A stretch of 13,859 nucleotides of DNA. It comes from CANKHJ01 sp035556495 (GTDB lineage Bacteria; Pseudomonadota; Alphaproteobacteria; Rhizobiales; Xanthobacteraceae). Each line of letters begins with the position of its first letter. Position 1 is the stretch's first letter. Position numbers and translations under genes: made by a program. The stretch is taken from NCBI GenBank assembly GCA_035556495.1, contig DATMEW010000037.1, forward strand, positions 1 to 13,859. Direction: 5' to 3'. The notes under the pieces are model-generated. The model saw only the letters and a program-made list of their open reading frames with translations, had not been told where the DNA came from and ran no database searches. Positions 13,237-13,859 of this stretch are shown piece by piece.

Positions 13237-13859
13237 ATGATGCGTTTCATCGCACGCTTCGCTTTTAGGGCTTTGGCTTGCACGGCTTTTGCCTGCGCAA
13301 CCTTTGCCTTCACCTTCTCCACGGCAGGACACGCCGACGATTTTCCCTCCCGCAACATCACGATGATCGTGCCCTTCACGGCGGGCGGCGCCGGCGACAT
13401 TCTCGGCCGCATGGTCGGGCATCAACTGGAGCAGAAGCTCGGCAAGGCCGTCGTCGTCGAGAACAAGCCCGGCGCCGGCGGCGTCATCGGCGCCAATCTC
13501 ACCGCTCAGGCCGCGCCCGACGGCCACACCCTGATGATCGCACCGAGCGCGACCATGGCCGTGAACGTCACGCTGTTCAAAGCGCTCTCCTACGATCCGG
13601 CAAAGGATTTCGTGCCGCTGGCCCTCGCGGCGGCGACGCCCTTCGTGCTCGTGGTCAATCCGGACCTGCCGGTCCGCTCCGTGCAGGAATTCATCGCCTA
13701 TGCGAAGAAGCAGGATGGCAAGCTCTCCTACGCCACCGCCGGCCCCGGAGTGCCGCATCATCTCTTCGCCGAGATGTTCAAGACCATGACCGGCATCCAG
13801 ATGTCGCCGGTTCCCTACAAGGGCAGCCTGCCGGGGCTGAACGACGTCGTCGCCGGGCA
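13237..13859 (+). CDS. Tripartite tricarboxylate transporter substrate-binding protein (Bug/TctC family), 3' end cut off
   Basis: A periplasmic receptor that would deliver an organic acid to a TctAB-type membrane transporter or act as a sensor. The visible 207 residues run off the window; the family averages about 320, so roughly a third is missing. Residues 1-33 form a signal peptide: MMRFIARF, a hydrophobic Ala/Phe-rich core, and probable cleavage after STAGHA, before DDFPSRN. Family blocks follow: ITMIVPFTAGGAGDILGR (about 41-58), VVVENKPGAGGVIGAN (about 72-87), AAPDGHTLMIAPS (about 92-104), SYATAGPGVPHHLFAEMF and VPYKG. GGGAGGA at 13224-13230, six bases before ATG 13237, is a strong ribosome-binding site; ATG 13240 is an alternative. 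It lies 138 bp after the monooxygenase stop, so it may have its own promoter. Bug proteins are often orphan receptors, and no transporter subunits are visible here. Confidence 0.92.
   Translation, partial: MMRFIARFAFRALACTAFACATFAFTFSTAGHADDFPSRNITMIVPFTAGGAGDILGRMVGHQLEQKLGKAVVVENKPGAGGVIGANLTAQAAPDGHTLMIAPSATMAVNVTLFKALSYDPAKDFVPLALAAATPFVLVVNPDLPVRSVQEFIAYAKKQDGKLSYATAGPGVPHHLFAEMFKTMTGIQMSPVPYKGSLPGLNDVVAG

Noticed and set aside
13237..13335. Lipoprotein signal in the Bug-type receptor (ALAC within the first 16 residues)
   Set aside because: The residue at -3 is Ala rather than Leu/Val/Ile, and the hydrophobic core continues well past the Cys to a better AxA-like site at GHA-DD.
1..13859. 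Mobile element, phage or tRNA-linked island boundaries
   Set aside because: No transposase, integrase, tRNA or long terminal repeats were seen. Base composition and gene style look even across the window.

Overview
The window reads as high-GC chromosomal DNA from an alphaproteobacterium, probably of the Hyphomicrobiales (Rhizobiales). Three things point there: a codon usage rich in G and C at third positions; a family of gene products typical of metabolically versatile soil members of that order (paired acyl-CoA dehydrogenases, an ADP-forming CoA ligase, a DUF35/thiolase pair, a Bug-type solute receptor); and a ~49-bp palindromic interspersed repeat of a kind common in their intergenic regions. 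The genus cannot be fixed from the sequence alone.

Bases 1-7877 form a CoA-thioester catabolic island. On the + strand lie two adjacent acyl-CoA dehydrogenases (the first cut by the window edge), then a hairpin, two tandem copies of the palindromic repeat and a small VOC-fold protein. A converging minus-strand operon runs, in transcription order, enoyl-CoA hydratase > thiolase-like protein > DUF35/OB-fold protein; the last two overlap by an ATGA junction. A shared hairpin at 3031-3057 separates it from the VOC gene. Divergent from the operon is a 712-residue fused ADP-forming acyl-CoA ligase ending at a strong intrinsic terminator. Together these give activation (ligase), alpha,beta-desaturation (dehydrogenase pair), hydration (EchA) and C-C cleavage (thiolase-like/DUF35 pair). 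The cleavage pair lacks canonical catalytic and zinc-binding residues, so a retro-aldol rather than a thiolytic step is possible. This is the most interesting system in the window.

Bases 7878-11757 hold a gene-free stretch, a creatininase-family amidohydrolase (no ATG start) and the transcription accessory protein Tex, both on the minus strand. A 13-nt tandem repeat covers the tex stop codon. The 373-bp region upstream of tex carries a third copy of the palindromic repeat.

Bases 11758-13859 hold, on the + strand, a flavin-dependent monooxygenase of the NtaA/SnaA/DszA type, followed by the first two thirds or so of a periplasmic tripartite-tricarboxylate-transporter (Bug) solute receptor. They may form an uptake-and-oxidation pair, but 138 bp separates them and co-transcription is not shown.
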